DNA of 35,193 bases from Gammaproteobacteria bacterium. Lineage in GTDB: Bacteria; Pseudomonadota; Gammaproteobacteria; Steroidobacterales; Steroidobacteraceae. This document shows positions 33,632 through 35,193 of this stretch, one piece after another. Below the pieces are notes generated by a model. That model had not been told where the DNA came from, made no database searches, and worked only from the letters and a program-made list of their open reading frames with translations. A program made the position numbers and the translations under genes. The stretch is from contig JAQGOG010000002.1 in assembly GCA_028293765.1 (NCBI GenBank), positions 1-35,193 on the forward strand, written 5' to 3'. Every line of letters begins with the position of its first letter. The first letter of the stretch is position 1.

Positions 33632-35193
33632 TCAGTGCGCATCCGCTGGAGGCGCGCCAGGCGGTTTGACCTTTTGCATCAGCGGGATCAGGACCGTTGC
33701 GATGGCGAGGCAGACCATGATTGCGAGGAACGCGTCCGCGAACGCTTGAGTTTGCGCTTCGCGGAAGGTGATCGACCACAACTGACGCAACGCTGCCGTG
33801 GCGCCGTGCACTGCGTCGCCGTTCCAACGGGATGTATCGGTGGCCGCGACGCGCGCCAGGAGACTTTGCGCACTCGCATTGGCACTGTTCAGGTGCTCTG
33901 CCAGATGCAGGAAATGCAGATTCGAGCGGTCGTTCAGGATCGTTCCGCAGACGGCGATGCCGATGGCGCCCCCGAGATTGCGCATCAGGTTGAACAGGCC
34001 CGAGGAGAGCTTGAGCCGTTCCGGTGCCAACGCCCCCAGCGTCAGCGTCACGGTCGGAGCCACCGCGAATTGCTGGCCGAAGCCGCGCAGCGCCTGCGGC
34101 AGCAACAGCTCACGCCAGCCCCACTCGTGGGTGATGGGTGCAAAGCTCCACAAGCTCAACGTAAAACACGCAAAGCCAAACATCATCAGCCAGCGCAAGT
34201 CGATGCGCCTGGCGAAGTATGTGTAGATCGGAATTGCGCTGACTTGAAAGAGGCCGGTCGAGAAGACAGCCAGACCGATCTGCCACGCGCTGAAACCGCG
34301 GACGCGACCGAGGAACAGCGGAGTCAGGTAGATCGTCGCAAAAATGGCGATGCCGCTGACGAAGGAGAACAGGCAGCCGAGCGCGAAGTTGCGGATCTTC
34401 AGAGCGCCTAAATCAACGATGGGGTGTGGATGCGTCAGACTTCGCCAGACGAACGCCACTCCCGCGAGAACCGAGATCCAGGCCGTTGTGCGAATGGTGT
34501 CGTCGCTCAGCCAGTCCCAGCGGGCGCCCTCCTCGAGGGTGTATTCCAGGCAACCCAGGCAGAGCGCCATCAACACCATGCCGAGATAATCGGCACCGCG
34601 TAACAGCGACAGGTTCGGTTTGTCCACCCGCACGAGGATCGGCACCACCACGGCCACGAAGATACCGGGGACGAGATTGATGAAGAACAGCCAGTGCCAG
34701 GAGTAGTGGTCGGTAATCCAGCCGCCGACGGTCGGCCCTAGTGTCGGCGCCAGCGAGGAGATCGCCCCGACCGTCGCGGCGGCGATGACGCGCTGGTTTC
34801 CGGCGAAATAAATGAAGGCCGTCGTAAACACCGTCGGAATCATCGAGCCGCCGAGGAAGCCCTGCAGCGCGCGAAAGACGATCATGCTGTGGATGTCCCA
34901 GGCGGCGCCGCACAGCAGGCTGGTCGCGGTAAAACCCACCGCGGAAGCGCAGAACAGCCAGCGGGTCGACATGACTCGGGACAGCCAGCCAGAGAGCGGG
35001 ATGACGATGATCTCGGCGATCAGATAGCTGGTTTGCACCCAGGCCGTTTCGTCGGTGCCGGCCGAGAGGCCACCGCCGATATCGCGAAGTGAAGCGGATA
35101 CGATCTGGATGTCGAGCAGAGCGATGAAGAAGCCGATGCACATCGCGCCGAAGGCGAGCACCTTCGCCGGCGTCGAGAGCTCATCGGGACGCA
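33632..35193 (-). CDS. DHA2-family MFS drug exporter (EmrB/QacA type), 5' end beyond window
   Basis: At least 519 residues are visible. The frame stays open to the right edge (RPDELSTPAKVLAFGAMCIGFF), so the start is outside the window; a GTG at 35161 is an internal candidate only. There are about 14 hydrophobic segments. Segment 1 has FFIALLDIQIVSASL and segment 4 the FRALQGFLGGSMIPTVF motif of DHA2 proton antiporters. GPTVGGWITDHYSWHWLFFIN follows. Members pump drugs or metabolites out, often with an EmrA-type periplasmic partner, which would lie to the right. The Pro-rich C-terminus (KPPGAPPADAH) is cytoplasmic. Confidence 0.9.
   Translation of the reverse strand, partial: RPDELSTPAKVLAFGAMCIGFFIALLDIQIVSASLRDIGGGLSAGTDETAWVQTSYLIAEIIVIPLSGWLSRVMSTRWLFCASAVGFTATSLLCGAAWDIHSMIVFRALQGFLGGSMIPTVFTTAFIYFAGNQRVIAAATVGAISSLAPTLGPTVGGWITDHYSWHWLFFINLVPGIFVAVVVPILVRVDKPNLSLLRGADYLGMVLMALCLGCLEYTLEEGARWDWLSDDTIRTTAWISVLAGVAFVWRSLTHPHPIVDLGALKIRNFALGCLFSFVSGIAIFATIYLTPLFLGRVRGFSAWQIGLAVFSTGLFQVSAIPIYTYFARRIDLRWLMMFGFACFTLSLWSFAPITHEWGWRELLLPQALRGFGQQFAVAPTVTLTLGALAPERLKLSSGLFNLMRNLGGAIGIAVCGTILNDRSNLHFLHLAEHLNSANASAQSLLARVAATDTSRWNGDAVHGATAALRQLWSITFREAQTQAFADAFLAIMVCLAIATVLIPLMQKVKPPGAPPADAH

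Overview
The window is chromosomal DNA from a high-GC proteobacterium. TamA/TamB, an FlhC-type regulator and a P-II gene with a sigma-54 promoter all point to Gammaproteobacteria. A Steroidobacter/Xanthomonadales-like lineage is my guess from gene content only; no rRNA or other marker is present. Genes are dense. I saw no tRNA, CRISPR array, insertion sequence or phage gene.

Left part (1-7 kb): the start of a P-II (GlnK/GlnB) gene reads off the left edge behind a clear -24/-12 promoter and an NtrC-like site. To the right come a ferredoxin-reductase-type flavoprotein, a secreted ADAM-like zinc protease with a GlyGly-CTERM-like tail, and a three-gene molybdenum hydroxylase set (tri-haem cytochrome c, 2Fe-2S subunit, Tat-exported molybdopterin subunit).

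Middle part (7-17 kb): single-chain pyruvate carboxylase (minus strand), a double-PAS hybrid histidine kinase, a GlxA-type regulator paired with an isochorismatase-fold hydrolase, a small RcnB-like periplasmic protein, and an unknown protein divergent from a stand-alone FlhC-like regulator across an AT-rich, dyad-containing gap.

Right part (17-35 kb): nudC, an NRDE-family protein, then tamA-tamB for outer-membrane and envelope assembly. Converging on these is an eight-gene arginine operon read leftwards: argR, argG, an unrecognised P-loop protein, argC, argD, an acyl-ornithine carbamoyltransferase (argF'-type), argB and argH. All junctions are overlaps or gaps of 11 nt or less. The carbamoyltransferase is of the N-acetyl/N-succinylornithine class rather than ordinary OTCase. 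So the pathway probably runs through an acylated citrulline, yet the operon has no deacylase and no glutamate N-acyltransferase. The embedded P-loop protein is the best candidate here for an undescribed component. Beyond argR lie a Phd/VapC toxin-antitoxin pair with a palindromic operator and a DHA2-type exporter that runs off the right edge.
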